A DNA stretch of 64,000 nt. It comes from Ottowia sp. SB7-C50 (GTDB lineage: Bacteria; Pseudomonadota; Gammaproteobacteria; Burkholderiales; Burkholderiaceae_C). Shown here piece by piece: positions 63,594 to 64,000 of this stretch (positions within the stretch are counted from its first letter, which is position 1; every line of letters starts with the position of its first letter). The DNA is taken from positions 2,852,001-2,916,000 of the forward strand of contig NZ_CP136995.1 of assembly GCF_033110285.1 (NCBI RefSeq), written 5' to 3'. The notes beneath the pieces are model-generated. The model did no database searches. It worked only from the letters and a program-made list of their open reading frames with translations, and had not been told where the DNA came from. The position numbers were made by a program, and so were the translations under genes.

Positions 63594-64000
63594 GCGGCCT
63601 CCCCGCCCATCAGCCGCGGCAGCAGCAGGCAGGCTTCGGCGTTGGACGGCGAGAAGCAGCGCTCTGCCGCCGCCCGGTGCGGCAGCCAGACGTGGTCGTT
63701 GTGCTCGCGCGGGTTGAGGCGCACGACCGTCGCAGCAGGCACCTGCAGGCCAAAAACATGCTCGCGGTTGCTCATCACGCCGGGCGCGTAGCGGTGGCGC
63801 CAATGGGGGTAGATCTCGTACACGTTCTCGAGGTGCCAGTCGGTCAGCGCGTGGCCCGGGCGATACACGTCGATGCCGGTTTCTTCCCACACCTCGCGTA
63901 TGGCGGTCTGTTCGAACGGCTCATCGACGGCGTCCTTGCTGCCGGTGACGGACTGCCAGTGGTCGGTGGCCACGTCGGCGCGGCGGATGAGCAGCACGTG
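63590..64000 (-). CDS. nudB: Dihydroneopterin triphosphate pyrophosphatase (Nudix), partial at right edge
   Basis: This Nudix hydrolase removes pyrophosphate from 7,8-dihydroneopterin triphosphate, the step after FolE. The Nudix box is clear: GSKDAVDEPFEQTAIREVWE with following ETGID. The visible 136 residues begin VLLIRRADVATDHWQSVTG; the N-terminus lies beyond the right edge. Its stop overlaps the endonuclease-like gene start by 4 bp, and folE follows further down, so consecutive pathway steps are grouped. Confidence 0.9.
   Translation of the reverse strand, partial: HVLLIRRADVATDHWQSVTGSKDAVDEPFEQTAIREVWEETGIDVYRPGHALTDWHLENVYEIYPHWRHRYAPGVMSNREHVFGLQVPAATVVRLNPREHNDHVWLPHRAAAERCFSPSNAEACLLLPRLMGGEAA

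Overview
The window is high-GC DNA from a betaproteobacterium, most likely a member of the Comamonadaceae (Burkholderiales). Evidence for this is the secB-grxC-rhodanese/gpmA/ctpA/moeB block, the DUF3460-scpA and panB/panC neighbourhood, Bug-type tripartite tricarboxylate binding proteins, an aerobic benzoyl-CoA (box) pathway, and short interspersed repeat families that I associate with this family. No tRNA, rRNA, CRISPR array, transposase or phage gene was seen.

Layout. 1-8115 (minus strand): an Fdh-N/O-type molybdenum formate dehydrogenase locus (DUF3305, DUF3306, a multi-cluster ferredoxin-like protein, TorD-type chaperone, small Tat protein, catalytic FdhA, Fe-S FdhB cut by the left edge). 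8257-10819: an FAD hydroxylase of the UbiH/UbiM type and two little-known proteins. 10833-15719 (minus): a second, NAD-type formate dehydrogenase (alpha plus a fused NuoE-NuoF beta subunit that is frame-disrupted here). 15816-17311: amino-acid binding protein and bacterioferritin. 17515-24575: an iron-uptake region with two Fur-box-like sites (TonB-dependent receptor, PiuC-like dioxygenase, FMN hydroxyacid oxidase; then bfd, a 35-aa membrane peptide, tonB, exbB, exbD, hemP). 24828-32604: aerobic benzoate degradation (boxA, DUF3147 gene, boxB, boxC, boxR on minus; benzoate-CoA ligase divergent). 32794-45429: apbC, metG, a SulP transporter, bamE-like lipoprotein, scpA, panB, a GntP permease, panC, yidB-like. 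45725-51330: gpsA, secB, grxC, rhodanese, gpmA, ctpA, moeB/thiF-like. 51470-54134: a receiver-only protein, a NarL-type regulator and a CHASE3 histidine kinase. 54250-58779: DUF883 protein, MarR regulator, two Bug binding proteins, a sulfatase. 58957-64000: DUF4124 protein, a second SulP transporter, and a minus-strand nudB - endonuclease-like - folE - BLUF cluster.

How the parts fit. BoxC releases formate from the benzoate ring carbon, and two formate dehydrogenases lie in the same window, so benzoate oxidation and formate oxidation may be coupled and return reductant needed by BoxA. The boxC and bclA promoters both carry TGCA-N6-TGCA sites next to a BoxR/BzdR-type regulator. NudB and FolE act on consecutive early intermediates of tetrahydrofolate/pterin synthesis and share a strand with a blue-light (BLUF) protein.

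The most unusual aspect is repeat invasion. Several short palindromic families sit between genes and also inside coding regions. The NAD-formate dehydrogenase alpha gene carries an in-frame stretch of about 78 codons made of hairpin repeats, and the beta gene is split by a repeat of about 100 bp. A second repeat contributes a recurring AQAA-like peptide to five or more unrelated proteins. Separately, boxC is out of frame at a seven-base mononucleotide run just after its start codon.
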